Below the pieces are notes generated by a model that was not told where the DNA came from, did not search any database, and was given only the letters and a program-made list of their open reading frames with translations. Source: Streptomyces sp. NBC_01351 (GTDB lineage: Bacteria; Actinomycetota; Actinomycetes; Streptomycetales; Streptomycetaceae). From it: DNA of 64,000 nucleotides. This document shows positions 11,293-19,398 of the stretch, piece after piece; positions within the stretch are counted from its first letter, which is position 1; every line of letters begins with the position of its first letter. The stretch spans positions 6,515,501 through 6,579,500 of the forward strand of contig NZ_CP108356.1 of assembly GCF_036237315.1 (NCBI RefSeq), written 5' to 3'. The position numbers and the translations under genes are program-made.

Positions 11293-12378
11293 ATGCCCCT
11301 CCCCGCCGAACCCGGCCGCCCTCCCCGCCGCCTCCTGGGCCGCGGCCCCGGCACGCCGGGAGGGGACCCGGACACGCCCGGCGTCGAGGCGCCCGCGGGC
11401 CCTGAGGGGGCCGCTGAGGGGTCCGGGGCGGTCGATGCCGGGCCGGGGCCCGAGGACGGCTCCTGGGCCCCCGACGAGTCCGTACCGGGGCGCGACGCGT
11501 GCTCTGTGCCGGACCCGGCCGCCGGCTCCGCCGAAAGCGGCCCGGCCCAGGGGGAGGACACCGTCGGCCGCGCCGGAGGCGATGGGCGGTTTACGTTGCG
11601 GCTCGCCAACTTCGAGGGGCCGTTCGATCTGCTGCTGCAGTTGATCTCGCGGCACAAGCTCGACGTCACCGAGGTCGCGCTGTCCCAGGTCACCGACGAG
11701 TTCATGGCCCACATCCGGGCCATGGGGCCCGACTGGGACCTCGACCAGACCACCGAGTTCCTCGTCGTCGCCGCCACCCTCCTCGACCTCAAGGCCGCCC
11801 GGCTGCTCCCGGTCGCCGAGGTGGAGGACGAGGGCGACCTCGCCCTGCTGGAGGCGCGGGACCTGCTCTTCGCGCGGCTGCTCCAGTACCGGGCGTACAA
11901 ACGGATCGCCGAGATCTTCGAAGGCCGGGCCGAGGCCGAGGGCAAGCGGTACCCGCGGACCGTCGGTCTGGAGCCGCACCACGCCGACCTGCTCCCCGAG
12001 GTCGTCCTCGGCATCGGCGCGGACGGTTTCGCCCGGCTCGCCGTCAAGGCCATGCAGCCCAAGGCCAAGCCGCAGGTCTACGTGGACCACATCCACGCAC
12101 CCCTCGTCAGTGTGCGCGAGCAGGCCGGGCTCGTGGTGCGGATGCTGAAGGCGCGCGGGGAGGCCACCTTCCAGGAGCTCACCGAGGACGCCGAGGACAC
12201 CCTCACCGTCGTCGCCCGCTTCCTGGCCCTCCTGGAGCTCTACCGGGAGAAGGCGGTCGTCCTCGACCAGGAGGAGGCCCTGCGGACCCTCACCGTCCGC
12301 TGGAGCGGCGGGGACGGCGACGGCATGCCGACCGTGACCGACGAGTTCGACCAGATCATCGTGGAGGCCGAGGGATGA
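11293..12378 (+). CDS. scpA: Segregation and condensation protein A
   Basis: Kleisin subunit of the SMC-ScpA-ScpB condensin, which organises and segregates the chromosome. The kleisin core begins at FTLRLANFEGPFDLLLQLI, preceded by about 95 disordered Pro/Gly/Ala/Glu residues. A typical helical middle and a C-terminal winged-helix end near VTDEFDQIIVEAEG. The start is uncertain. I chose the ATG giving MPLPAEPGRPP; an upstream in-frame GTG at 11200 and other sites are possible, and no strong ribosome binding site is visible. Its stop overlaps the scpB start by four bases. Confidence 0.9.
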   Translation: MPLPAEPGRPPRRLLGRGPGTPGGDPDTPGVEAPAGPEGAAEGSGAVDAGPGPEDGSWAPDESVPGRDACSVPDPAAGSAESGPAQGEDTVGRAGGDGRFTLRLANFEGPFDLLLQLISRHKLDVTEVALSQVTDEFMAHIRAMGPDWDLDQTTEFLVVAATLLDLKAARLLPVAEVEDEGDLALLEARDLLFARLLQYRAYKRIAEIFEGRAEAEGKRYPRTVGLEPHHADLLPEVVLGIGADGFARLAVKAMQPKAKPQVYVDHIHAPLVSVREQAGLVVRMLKARGEATFQELTEDAEDTLTVVARFLALLELYREKAVVLDQEEALRTLTVRWSGGDGDGMPTVTDEFDQIIVEAEG

Positions 12379-13001
12379 GTAGCGACGTGGGCGTGCTGGA
12401 GCTGAAGCCGGCGCTGGAAGCCGTTCTCATGGTCGTGGACGAGCCCGCGACCGAGGCGCACCTCGCCAAGGTGCTGGAGCGCACCCCGCGCGAGGTGGCG
12501 GACGCGCTGCGGGAGCTCGCCGACGAGTACACGGTGCAGCGGCGCGGCTTCGAGCTGCGCATGGTCGCCGGCGGGTGGCGTTTCTACACGCGGGCGGAGT
12601 ACGCCCCGGCCGTCGAGGGCTTCGTGCTGGACGGCCAGCAGGCCCGGCTCACACAGGCCGCCCTGGAGACCCTGGCGGTCGTCGCGTACCGCCAGCCGGT
12701 GAGCCGGTCACGGGTTTCCGCGGTCCGCGGAGTCAACTGCGACGGGGTCATGAGGACCCTCCTCCAGAGGGGTCTGGTGGCGGAGGCGGGGACGGAACCC
12801 GAAACAGGTGCGATCCTGTACAGGACGACGAACTACTTTCTGGAGCGGATGGGCCTACGAGGCCTGGACGAGCTCCCGGAGCTCGCGCCCTTCCTCCCCG
12901 AGGCGGACGCGATCGAAGCCGAGACGCAAGAAGGTGTGCCGTCGTTCGATCCGGACGCACCGGACACTGATGAAGACGACGACAAGACGACGGACATTTG
13001 A
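12375..13001 (+). CDS. scpB: Segregation and condensation protein B
   Basis: Winged-helix partner that dimerises and binds the ScpA kleisin in the condensin complex. 208 residues starting MSSDVGVLELKPALEAVLMV; the paired winged-helix segments include RLTQAALETLAVVAYRQPVS, the family signature. The acidic tail (EDDDKTTDI) is typical of actinobacterial ScpB. ATGA overlap with scpA and a one-base overlap with rluB show a tightly coupled scpA-scpB-rluB operon. Confidence 0.95.
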   Translation: MSSDVGVLELKPALEAVLMVVDEPATEAHLAKVLERTPREVADALRELADEYTVQRRGFELRMVAGGWRFYTRAEYAPAVEGFVLDGQQARLTQAALETLAVVAYRQPVSRSRVSAVRGVNCDGVMRTLLQRGLVAEAGTEPETGAILYRTTNYFLERMGLRGLDELPELAPFLPEADAIEAETQEGVPSFDPDAPDTDEDDDKTTDI

Positions 13002-14551
13002 TGCGAAGCAGCGGCAACGGCAACGGTGGCAACAGGAACAGCGGCGGCGGTGGTGGCGGCGCGCGCGGTGGCTCCCGCGGCGGCAGCTCCAGCGGCGGCG
13101 GTGGTGGCTACCGCGGTAGCGGCTCCGGCGGCGGCAGCGGCTCGGGTGGTGGCTCCCGTGGTGGTAGCTCCTCTGGTGGCGGTTACCAGGGTGGTGGCTC
13201 CCGTGGTGGTAGCTCCTCTGGTGGCGGTTACCAGGGTGGTGGCTCCCGTGGTGGTAGCTCCTCTGGTGGCGGTTACCAGGGTGGTGGCTCCCGTGGTGGT
13301 AGCTCCTCTGGTGGCGGTTACCAGGGTGGTGGCTCCCGTGGTGGTAGCTCCTCTGGTGGCGGTTACCAGGGTGGTGGCTCCCGTGGTGGTAGCTCCTCTG
13401 GTGGCGGTTACCAGGGTGGCGGCTCCCGCGGTGGCAGCTCCTCCGGCGGCTACCGCAGCGGCGGCAGCTCCAGCGGTGGCGGCTACCAGGGTGGCGGCTC
13501 CGACCGCGAGCCCGCGCCCCGCATCCGCAACCCCCGCCCCGAGGAGCGTCGCTACGACGTGGGCCCCGAGGGCGAGCGAAGCGGCCGCCAGGGCCCCAAG
13601 GCCGGCGGCGGTGGCGCCCGTGGCGCGGCTGCGCGCGGTGGCGCCAAGGGCGGCCCCAAGGTCTCCCGTACCCCGGGCATTGGCGGCGCCGGCGGCCCGC
13701 GCATCGGCCCCGGCAGCCGCAGCGGCCAGTCCAAGCCGCGCGAGCTGGAGGCGCGGATCGAGGAGCGCGTGCGCGACCGGTACGCCGACAAGCCCGTGAT
13801 CAAGACCCCGAAGACCTTCCCGGGTGCCGAGGAGGAGGGCGAGCGCCTGCAGAAGGTCCTCGCCCGCGCCGGCATGGGTTCGCGCCGCGCGTGCGAGGAG
13901 CTCATCGAGCAGGCGCGCGTCGAGGTCAACGGCGAGATCGTGCTGGAGCAGGGCAAGCGCGTGAAGCCCTCGGACGAGATCAAGGTGGACGGCCTGACCG
14001 TCGCCACCCAGTCGTACCTGTTCTTCGCGCTGAACAAGCCCGCCGGCGTCGTCTCCACCATGGAGGACCCGGACGGCCGCCAGTGCCTCGGCGACTACGT
14101 CACCAACCGTGAGACGCGTCTCTTCCACGTCGGCCGGCTCGACACCGAGACCGAGGGCATCATCCTCCTCACCAACCACGGTGAGCTGGCCCACCGCCTC
14201 ACGCACCCGAAGTACGGCGTGAAGAAGACCTACGTCGCCGCCATCACCGGCCCGCTGCCGCGCGAGATCGGCAAGCGGCTCAAGGACGGCATCGAGCTGG
14301 AGGACGGGTACGCCCGCGCCGACCACTTCCGCGTCGTCGACCAGCTCGGCAAGAACTACCTGGTCGAGGTGACCCTCCACGAGGGCCGCAAGCACATCGT
14401 CCGCCGCATGATGGCGGAGGCCGGCTTCCCGGTCGACAAGCTCGTCCGGACCGCCTTCGGCCCGATCGAGCTGGGCGACCAGAAGTCCGGCTGGCTGCGC
14501 CGCCTGACCAACACCGAGGTCGGCATGCTGATGCGCGAGGTCGGTCTGTAG
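13001..14551 (+). CDS. rluB: 23S rRNA pseudouridine synthase RluB-type, with Gly/Ser/Tyr repeat N terminus
   Basis: Isomerises a uridine in 23S rRNA. 516 residues. An S4 RNA-binding domain (ERLQKVLARAGMGSRRACEE, from about residue 280) and the catalytic RsuA/RluB domain, with its Asp near residue 380 in HVGRLDTETEGIILL, are both intact. Ahead of them lies a ~270-residue low-complexity extension made of Gly, Ser, Arg, Tyr and Gln, resembling RGG-type RNA-binding tails. Six exact-looking 15-residue units lie at codons 49-138. The ATG used overlaps the scpB stop; a TTG immediately before is also in frame. A strong terminator follows. Confidence 0.93.
   Translation: MRSSGNGNGGNRNSGGGGGGARGGSRGGSSSGGGGGYRGSGSGGGSGSGGGSRGGSSSGGGYQGGGSRGGSSSGGGYQGGGSRGGSSSGGGYQGGGSRGGSSSGGGYQGGGSRGGSSSGGGYQGGGSRGGSSSGGGYQGGGSRGGSSSGGYRSGGSSSGGGYQGGGSDREPAPRIRNPRPEERRYDVGPEGERSGRQGPKAGGGGARGAAARGGAKGGPKVSRTPGIGGAGGPRIGPGSRSGQSKPRELEARIEERVRDRYADKPVIKTPKTFPGAEEEGERLQKVLARAGMGSRRACEELIEQARVEVNGEIVLEQGKRVKPSDEIKVDGLTVATQSYLFFALNKPAGVVSTMEDPDGRQCLGDYVTNRETRLFHVGRLDTETEGIILLTNHGELAHRLTHPKYGVKKTYVAAITGPLPREIGKRLKDGIELEDGYARADHFRVVDQLGKNYLVEVTLHEGRKHIVRRMMAEAGFPVDKLVRTAFGPIELGDQKSGWLRRLTNTEVGMLMREVGL
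13145..13414 (+). repeat. Six tandem 45-bp units inside rluB
   Basis: Each unit encodes GGGSRGGSSSGGGYQ. The six copies are essentially identical at the DNA level and use T-ending codons (GGT, CGT, TCT), whereas the diverged copies on both sides use C-ending codons. This points to recent tandem amplification or homogenisation. Copy number probably varies between strains. Confidence 0.95.
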
Positions 14552-14571
14552 TCCGCCCGCCCGCCTGATCC

Positions 14572-14617
14572 AAGGGAAAGCCCGCAGTGCCTCACGGCGC
14601 CGCGGGCTTTCCCTTTT
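14572..14617 (+). terminator. Rho-independent terminator after rluB
   Basis: Perfect 14-base arms (AAGGGAAAGCCCGC at 14572-14585 and its complement at 14602-14615) followed by TT, 20 bases after the rluB stop. It separates the scp/rlu group from the NAD operon. Confidence 0.9.
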
Positions 14618-14642
14618 CCCTTGTCCGGACCCCCCTCCCCTG

Positions 14643-14665
14643 TTTATAGTCAACCTGACTATAAA
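14643..14665. promoter_or_regulatory. NrtR-type operator palindrome before pnuC
   Basis: A perfect palindrome with ten-base arms, TTTATAGTCA and its complement, around the centre ACC, ending 18 bases before the pnuC start. It is strikingly AT-rich against its surroundings and its right half contains TATAAA, which could be the -10 region. Since the third gene of this operon encodes an NrtR regulator, the simplest reading is an autoregulatory NrtR site that blocks transcription. NrtR repressors are known to release DNA on binding ADP-ribose. Confidence 0.85.
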
Positions 14666-14683
14666 AGGGAGTGAGAGGCCGTC

Positions 14684-15280
14684 ATGAGCTGGACCGAGGT
14701 AATCGGATTCGCCACTGGTGCGCTGTGCGTCTGGCTCGTGGCCCGCCGGCACATCGCCAACTGGCCTGTCGGCATCGCCAACAACCTCTTCTTCATCGTG
14801 CTGTTCACCCAGGTCGGCCTCTACGCCGACGCCGGCCTGCAGATCGTCTTCATCGCCCTCGCCGCGTACGGCTGGTGGTCCTGGACCCACGGGGGTGGAC
14901 CAGGAATCGCCGAAGCCCTGCCGGTACGCCGCACCACGCGCACCGAATGGGTCTGGCTGGCCGCGGCGGGGGCGGTGGGGGTCTTCGCCCTCACCTTGCT
15001 GCTGAGCCGCGCCACCGACTCCACCGTCCCCTTCTGGGACGCCGCGGCGACCGGGCTCTCGCTCGCGGCCACCTACGGACAGTGCCGCAAGCTCGTCGAG
15101 TCCTGGTGGCTGTGGATCGCCGCGGACCTCGTGTACATCCCGCTGTACGTGTACAAGGACCTCCACCTGACCGCGGTCCTCTACGTCGGCTTCCTCGGGC
15201 TCTGCGTGTACGGGCTGCTCGGCTGGCGGCGGGCGCTCCCCGCGCGGGACGCCCGTACGACCCTGGAGGCGACGGCATGA
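14684..15280 (+). CDS. pnuC: Nicotinamide riboside transporter PnuC
   Basis: Membrane facilitator that brings nicotinamide riboside into the cell. 198 residues with about seven hydrophobic segments. Family hallmarks are NWPVGIANNLFF near residue 30 and a Trp-rich GWWSW segment. The ATG lies behind GGGAG at 14667-14671. First gene of the four-gene NAD operon; its stop overlaps the nadR start by four bases. Uptake is presumably coupled to phosphorylation by the next protein. Confidence 0.93.
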   Translation: MSWTEVIGFATGALCVWLVARRHIANWPVGIANNLFFIVLFTQVGLYADAGLQIVFIALAAYGWWSWTHGGGPGIAEALPVRRTTRTEWVWLAAAGAVGVFALTLLLSRATDSTVPFWDAAATGLSLAATYGQCRKLVESWWLWIAADLVYIPLYVYKDLHLTAVLYVGFLGLCVYGLLGWRRALPARDARTTLEATA

Positions 15281-16356
15281 GGCGCTACGGACACGGCCTG
15301 GTGCTCGGCAAGTTCTACCCGCCGCACGCCGGCCACCACCACCTGGTGCGCACCGCCCAGGACCGCTGCGACCGGCTGACCGTGCTGGTCTGCGCGGCCT
15401 CCGTGGAGTCGGTCCCGCTCGCCGACCGGGTCGCCTGGATGCGCGAGGAGCACCCCGGCGCGGACGTCGTCGGCGCGATCGACGACATCCCGGTCGACCT
15501 CACGGACCCGGCGGTCTGGGAGGCGCACATGAAGATCTTCCGGGCAGCGGTCGGCGGGCCCGTCGACGCCGTCTTCAGCTCGGAGGCGTACGGGACCGAG
15601 CTCGCGCGGCGGTTCGGCGCCGAGGAGGTCTGCGTGGACCCGGCTCGGACGCTGTTCCCGGTCTCCGGGACGGCCGTCCGGGCCGACCCCGTCGGCTGCT
15701 GGGACTACCTGGGGCCCGCCGTACGGGCCTCCCTGGCCCGGCGGGTCGTCGTACTGGGCGCCGAGTCCACCGGCACGACCACGCTGTCGCGGGCGCTGGC
15801 CGAGCACTACCGGCGGCGCGGCGGGGTCTGGGCCGCGACGGGCTGGGTCGCCGAGTACGGGCGCCGGTACAGCGAGGAGAAGCTGGCAGCGGCGCGCGCC
15901 GCCGACCCGGCGGCCGGCTGGGCGGACGTCACCTTCACCTCGGAGGAGTTCCCGGTCATCGCCCGGCGGCAGGACGCGGAGGAGGAAAGGGCGGCCCGGC
16001 TGGGCTCACCGGTGCTGTTCTGCGACACCGACTCCTTCGCGACCGGCATCTGGCACGAGCGGTACCTCGGCGGACGCAACGAGGAGGTCGAGAGGACCGC
16101 CTCCCTCACCCGGCGCGACCTGTACCTGCTGACGGACCACGCGGAGGTGCCCTTCGAGGACGACGGGCTGCGCGACGGCCCGCACCTGCGGCCCTGGATG
16201 ACCGGGCGGTTCCGGGAGGAACTGGAACGCACCGGCAGGCGTTTCCTCCTCGTACGGGGCGACCGCGAGGAGCGGCTGGCGACCGCGGTGGCGGCGGTCG
16301 ACGAACTGCTCGCCGAGGGCCGGCACTTCGCCGACCCGCTGCCGGAGACCCGATGA
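15277..16356 (+). CDS. nadR: NadR-like NMN adenylyltransferase / ribosylnicotinamide kinase-like protein
   Basis: 359 residues, two domains, without the helix-turn-helix of enterobacterial NadR. The N-terminal nucleotidyltransferase has GKFYPPHAGHHHL (11-23) and VSGTAVR (129-135), the NMN adenylyltransferase signatures. The C-terminal P-loop domain corresponds to the nicotinamide riboside kinase. Its Walker A reads GAESTGTTT (161-169), with Thr where Lys is expected, so kinase activity is uncertain or uses a variant loop. It should convert incoming nicotinamide riboside or NMN to NAD. ATGA overlaps link it to pnuC and nrtR. Confidence 0.9.
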   Translation: MRRYGHGLVLGKFYPPHAGHHHLVRTAQDRCDRLTVLVCAASVESVPLADRVAWMREEHPGADVVGAIDDIPVDLTDPAVWEAHMKIFRAAVGGPVDAVFSSEAYGTELARRFGAEEVCVDPARTLFPVSGTAVRADPVGCWDYLGPAVRASLARRVVVLGAESTGTTTLSRALAEHYRRRGGVWAATGWVAEYGRRYSEEKLAAARAADPAAGWADVTFTSEEFPVIARRQDAEEERAARLGSPVLFCDTDSFATGIWHERYLGGRNEEVERTASLTRRDLYLLTDHAEVPFEDDGLRDGPHLRPWMTGRFREELERTGRRFLLVRGDREERLATAVAAVDELLAEGRHFADPLPETR

Positions 16357-17093
16357 GTGGCGCGCTGCCCGCGGGCTACGACCCTCACGCCTTCGCCCCG
16401 TTCGCGGTGACCGTCGACCTCGCGGTGTTCACCGTACGGGCCGGCCGGCTGCACGTGCTGCTGATCCGGCGCGGCCAGGAGCCGTACGAGGGGGCCTGGG
16501 CGCTCCCCGGCGGCTTCGTCCTGCCCCGGGAATCCGCGGAGGTCGCCGCGCGCCGCGAACTGGCCGAGGAGACCGGCCTGGCGGAGCCCGTGGTGGCCGC
16601 CCTGCACCTGGAACAGCTGCGCACCTACAGCGAGCCCGACCGGGACCCCCGGATGCGGGTGGTCTCCGTGGCCTTCACGGCACTGGTCCCCGACCTGCCG
16701 GAGCCGGCGGCGGAGGGCGGCGGCGACGCGGCGCAAGCCCGCTGGATGCCGGTGGGGGAGGTCGCCGAGCTCGCCTTCGACCACGCGGTGATCCTCGGCG
16801 ACGCCCGGGAGCGGATCGGCTCGAAGCTGGAGTACACCTGCCTCGCCACGGCCTTCTGCCCGCCCGAATTCACCCTCGGGGAGCTCCAGACCGTCTACGA
16901 GACCGTCTGGGACACCACCCTCGACCGCCCCAACTTCCGCCGCAAGGTCCTCGCCACGCCCGGCTTCGTGGAAGCCGTACCGGGCGCTGCCCGGCTCACC
17001 GGCGGCCGCGGCAAACCGGCCGCCGTCTACCGGGCCGGCCCGGCGACCGCCCTGCATCCCCCTCTGCTCCGACCGGAAGGACCCACCCGATGA
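16353..17093 (+). CDS. nrtR: NrtR family NUDIX-related transcriptional regulator of NAD metabolism
   Basis: 246 residues. The N-terminal NUDIX-like domain has ALPGGFVLPRESAE and ARRELAEETGL; in characterised NrtR proteins it binds ADP-ribose as effector. The C-terminal winged helix begins EFTLGELQTVYETVWD and carries RPNFRRKVL, as in that family. The NUDIX glutamates are largely kept, so residual hydrolase activity is possible. It probably represses its own operon through the palindrome at 14643-14665. Overlaps of four bases on both sides place it in the middle of the operon, next to an enzyme that can release its effector. Confidence 0.9.
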   Translation: MSGALPAGYDPHAFAPFAVTVDLAVFTVRAGRLHVLLIRRGQEPYEGAWALPGGFVLPRESAEVAARRELAEETGLAEPVVAALHLEQLRTYSEPDRDPRMRVVSVAFTALVPDLPEPAAEGGGDAAQARWMPVGEVAELAFDHAVILGDARERIGSKLEYTCLATAFCPPEFTLGELQTVYETVWDTTLDRPNFRRKVLATPGFVEAVPGAARLTGGRGKPAAVYRAGPATALHPPLLRPEGPTR

Positions 17094-18118
17094 CCTCGAT
17101 GCCCTCGAAGACGAAACGAGCCGCGACCGGCGCCCTGATCGGTCTGGCCCTGGGCGACGCCCTCGGCTTCCCGACCGAGTTCAACGACGTGCCCTCGATC
17201 CTGGCCAAGACCGGCCCCTGGCGGGAGATGAAGCTGCCCCGCCCGGCGATCGTCACGGACGACACCCAGATGACCCTCGCCCTGGCGCGCGGCATGCGGA
17301 CGGCCGCCGACCGGGGCCGGGTCGGCCCGCTGCGCCTCGCCCGCCCGGTCCGCGAGGAGTTCGTCGACTGGTACCAGTCGCCGGAGAACAACCGCGCCCC
17401 GGGCAACACCTGTCTGCGTGCCTGCTCGCTGCTGAAGCTCCCCGAGCGGGACTGGCGCGACGCCAGCCAGCTCGGCTCCAAGGGCTGCGGCGCCAACATG
17501 CGGGTGGTCCCGGTGGGGCTGGTGCCCGGCTGGACGGAGGAGGAGCGGGCGGGCGCGGCCCAGCTCCAGTCGGCCCTCACCCACGGCCACCCGACGGCGC
17601 TCGCCGCCTCCGACCTGACCGCCCGCGCGGTGTACCTGCTGGCCGCCGGCACCGAGGTGACGGGGCTGGTCGGGCTGCTGCGCTCGTACGCCCTGGAGAA
17701 CCGCACCCGCTATCACGAGCGCTGGCTCGGCGACCTGTGGATGCGGACCGCCTCCGACGCTTCGCCGGAGTCCTTCATGGCGCGCGGCTGGGACGAGTGC
17801 CTGGGGGTCCTGGACCGGCTCGCGGCGGCCCTGCGCACCCCGTCCCCGGAGACCGACCCCTGCCTGACCACGGGCGACGGCTGGATCGCGGAGGAGGCCC
17901 TCGCCACCGCCCTGCAGTGCTTCCTCCTCTTCCCCGAAGAACCCCTGCTGGCCCTGCGCCGCGCCGCCTGCACCCGGGGCGACTCCGACTCCATCGCCTG
18001 CCTGGCGGGCGCCTTCGCGGGAGCCCACCTCGGTGCGGACGTCTGGCCCCGCGAATGGGAGGGCCGCATCGAGTACCGGGACGAACTCCTGGCCTTCGGA
18101 GCCCTCTGGGATGCTTGA
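17090..18118 (+). CDS. ADP-ribosylglycohydrolase (DraG-like)
   Basis: Predicted dinuclear-Mg enzyme that cleaves ADP-ribose from modified proteins or small molecules. 342 residues. Metal-binding motifs are GALIGLALGDALGFPTEF at the N terminus, VTDDTQMTLALARGM near residue 54 and GDSDSIACLAGAFAGAHLG near the C terminus. It ends the pnuC-nadR-nrtR operon (ATGA overlap). That placement suggests NAD salvage: ADP-ribose released here is both a breakdown product of NAD-using reactions and the NrtR effector. The in vivo substrate cannot be read from sequence. Confidence 0.92.
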   Translation: MTSMPSKTKRAATGALIGLALGDALGFPTEFNDVPSILAKTGPWREMKLPRPAIVTDDTQMTLALARGMRTAADRGRVGPLRLARPVREEFVDWYQSPENNRAPGNTCLRACSLLKLPERDWRDASQLGSKGCGANMRVVPVGLVPGWTEEERAGAAQLQSALTHGHPTALAASDLTARAVYLLAAGTEVTGLVGLLRSYALENRTRYHERWLGDLWMRTASDASPESFMARGWDECLGVLDRLAAALRTPSPETDPCLTTGDGWIAEEALATALQCFLLFPEEPLLALRRAACTRGDSDSIACLAGAFAGAHLGADVWPREWEGRIEYRDELLAFGALWDA

Positions 18119-18129
18119 TCCGGCTGACG

Positions 18130-18810
18130 CTACGCGGCTGACGCGCGGCGGGTGCGCAGGAGGAAGTCCTCGACGCGGGCCAGGTCCGGTTCGGCGGGGA
18201 CGGGCGTCCCGGTGAGGGCCGCCTCGGTCTCCTCCTGGAGGCGGGTCATCCAGGCGTCGACCTCGTCCCAGGTGGACTCGCCGCGGCGGACCGCGAGGAG
18301 GCGCTCGCGGTACGGGGTCGCGTCGATGGTGAGGCGGCCCGTGCGCAGCAGGTCGCGGCAGGACAGGAGCAGCCGCAGCAGGTGCATGGCGTGCTTCCAG
18401 CGCGGGGCGCCGTGCACGCGGACGTCCGCGAGGAGTTTGCCGCGCTGCGAAGCCGCGTACCGGCTGAAGCTGGTGTGGGCCCGGAGGGAGAGGAACGCCC
18501 CGCGCAGGGACAGGAGTTCCTCGCCGACCGGGGTCGCCTCCTCCACCAGGGGGGAGTGCAGGCACTCCAGGATGTTCGGGTTGGCGCGCAGGGCGAGTTC
18601 GCAGAATCGCTCCAGCTCCCAGGAGAACTCCTCGTCCCGAGGGCCCTCCACGTGCGTGGGGGGCTTCTCGAACCGCCAGAACAGCGGCGTCGGGGCGAGG
18701 TAGACACCGCGCCGGTCGGTGTCGCTCGCCTCCGTCGCCAGCCCGAACGCCCGGGACCCCATCACGCACCGGTAGACCGTGTGGTCGCGTACCAGTGTCA
18801 GATCGTCCAT
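18130..18810 (-). CDS. Predicted nucleotidyltransferase, RlaP-like
   Basis: 226 residues of the DNA polymerase beta-type nucleotidyltransferase superfamily. GSRAFGLATEASDTDRRGV gives the helix-turn GS motif and the DxD-type metal ligands (SDTD). The layout resembles the RlaP family, often linked to RNA ligases and RNA repair, but no ligase gene lies here. It converges on the NAD operon with an 11-base gap. Its substrate is unknown. Confidence 0.75.
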   Translation of the reverse strand: MDDLTLVRDHTVYRCVMGSRAFGLATEASDTDRRGVYLAPTPLFWRFEKPPTHVEGPRDEEFSWELERFCELALRANPNILECLHSPLVEEATPVGEELLSLRGAFLSLRAHTSFSRYAASQRGKLLADVRVHGAPRWKHAMHLLRLLLSCRDLLRTGRLTIDATPYRERLLAVRRGESTWDEVDAWMTRLQEETEAALTGTPVPAEPDLARVEDFLLRTRRASAA

Positions 18811-18838
18811 CCCGGGAGGTTAGGCGCCGCGGCCGCCG

Positions 18839-19303
18839 CTAGGCGAGCGAGATATTGCCGTCCGCCGCCACGGTGATCTTCTTCTCCGCCAGCCCCTTGG
18901 TGGCCGGGCCCTGGGCCACCGCTCCGTCCGTGGCCTTGAACTTGCTGCCGTGGCAGGGGCAGTCGATGGTGCCGTCGGCCACCTTGTTGACCAGGCAGCC
19001 CTGGTGCGGGCAGACCGCGGTGAAGCATTTGAAGGACCCGGCCGTGGGCTGGGTGACCACCAGCTTCTCGTCCTTGAGGACGGTGCCGCCGCCGACCGGT
19101 ACGTCCGCCGCCTTCGCGATGGCCTTGCCGCCCGCCGCCGGAGCGGACGCCCCCGCGGACGGGGTCGCCGCGCTGCCCGACTCGCTCTTGGGCTGCTCCT
19201 TCTCGCCGCCGCCGTTGCCGCATGCGGCGAGGCTGCCGCCGGCCAGGGCGGCCGCTCCCACCGCGAGTACGGTGCGCCGGGCAGTGGTCGTGGGGTCGCT
19301 CAT
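18839..19303 (-). CDS. Tat-exported Rieske [2Fe-2S] lipoprotein
   Basis: 154 residues. The signal has twin arginines (TTARRTVLAVG) and a lipobox LAAC with Cys28, so it is probably a Tat-translocated lipoprotein on the outer face of the membrane. After a Ser/Ala-rich linker, the Rieske domain carries CPHQGCL and CPCHGSKF, which supply the two Cys and two His cluster ligands. The small size is typical of stand-alone actinobacterial Rieske proteins whose electron partner is unknown. The start is the ATG behind GAGGAG, not the longer upstream frame. Confidence 0.92.
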   Translation of the reverse strand: MSDPTTTARRTVLAVGAAALAGGSLAACGNGGGEKEQPKSESGSAATPSAGASAPAAGGKAIAKAADVPVGGGTVLKDEKLVVTQPTAGSFKCFTAVCPHQGCLVNKVADGTIDCPCHGSKFKATDGAVAQGPATKGLAEKKITVAADGNISLA

Positions 19304-19398
19304 GGATGTCTCCTCAGCTGTGTTGCCGGTCGGGCGAGCAGCATCCTGGCCTGTGGGGGCGCCGAGGTGAAGCCCGCCGCGCCATGCGGTGCGGGATG

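Noticed and set aside
13145..13414. Regular repeats as a CRISPR array
   Set aside because: The units are contiguous without unique spacers, stay in the rluB reading frame and encode Gly/Ser-rich residues.
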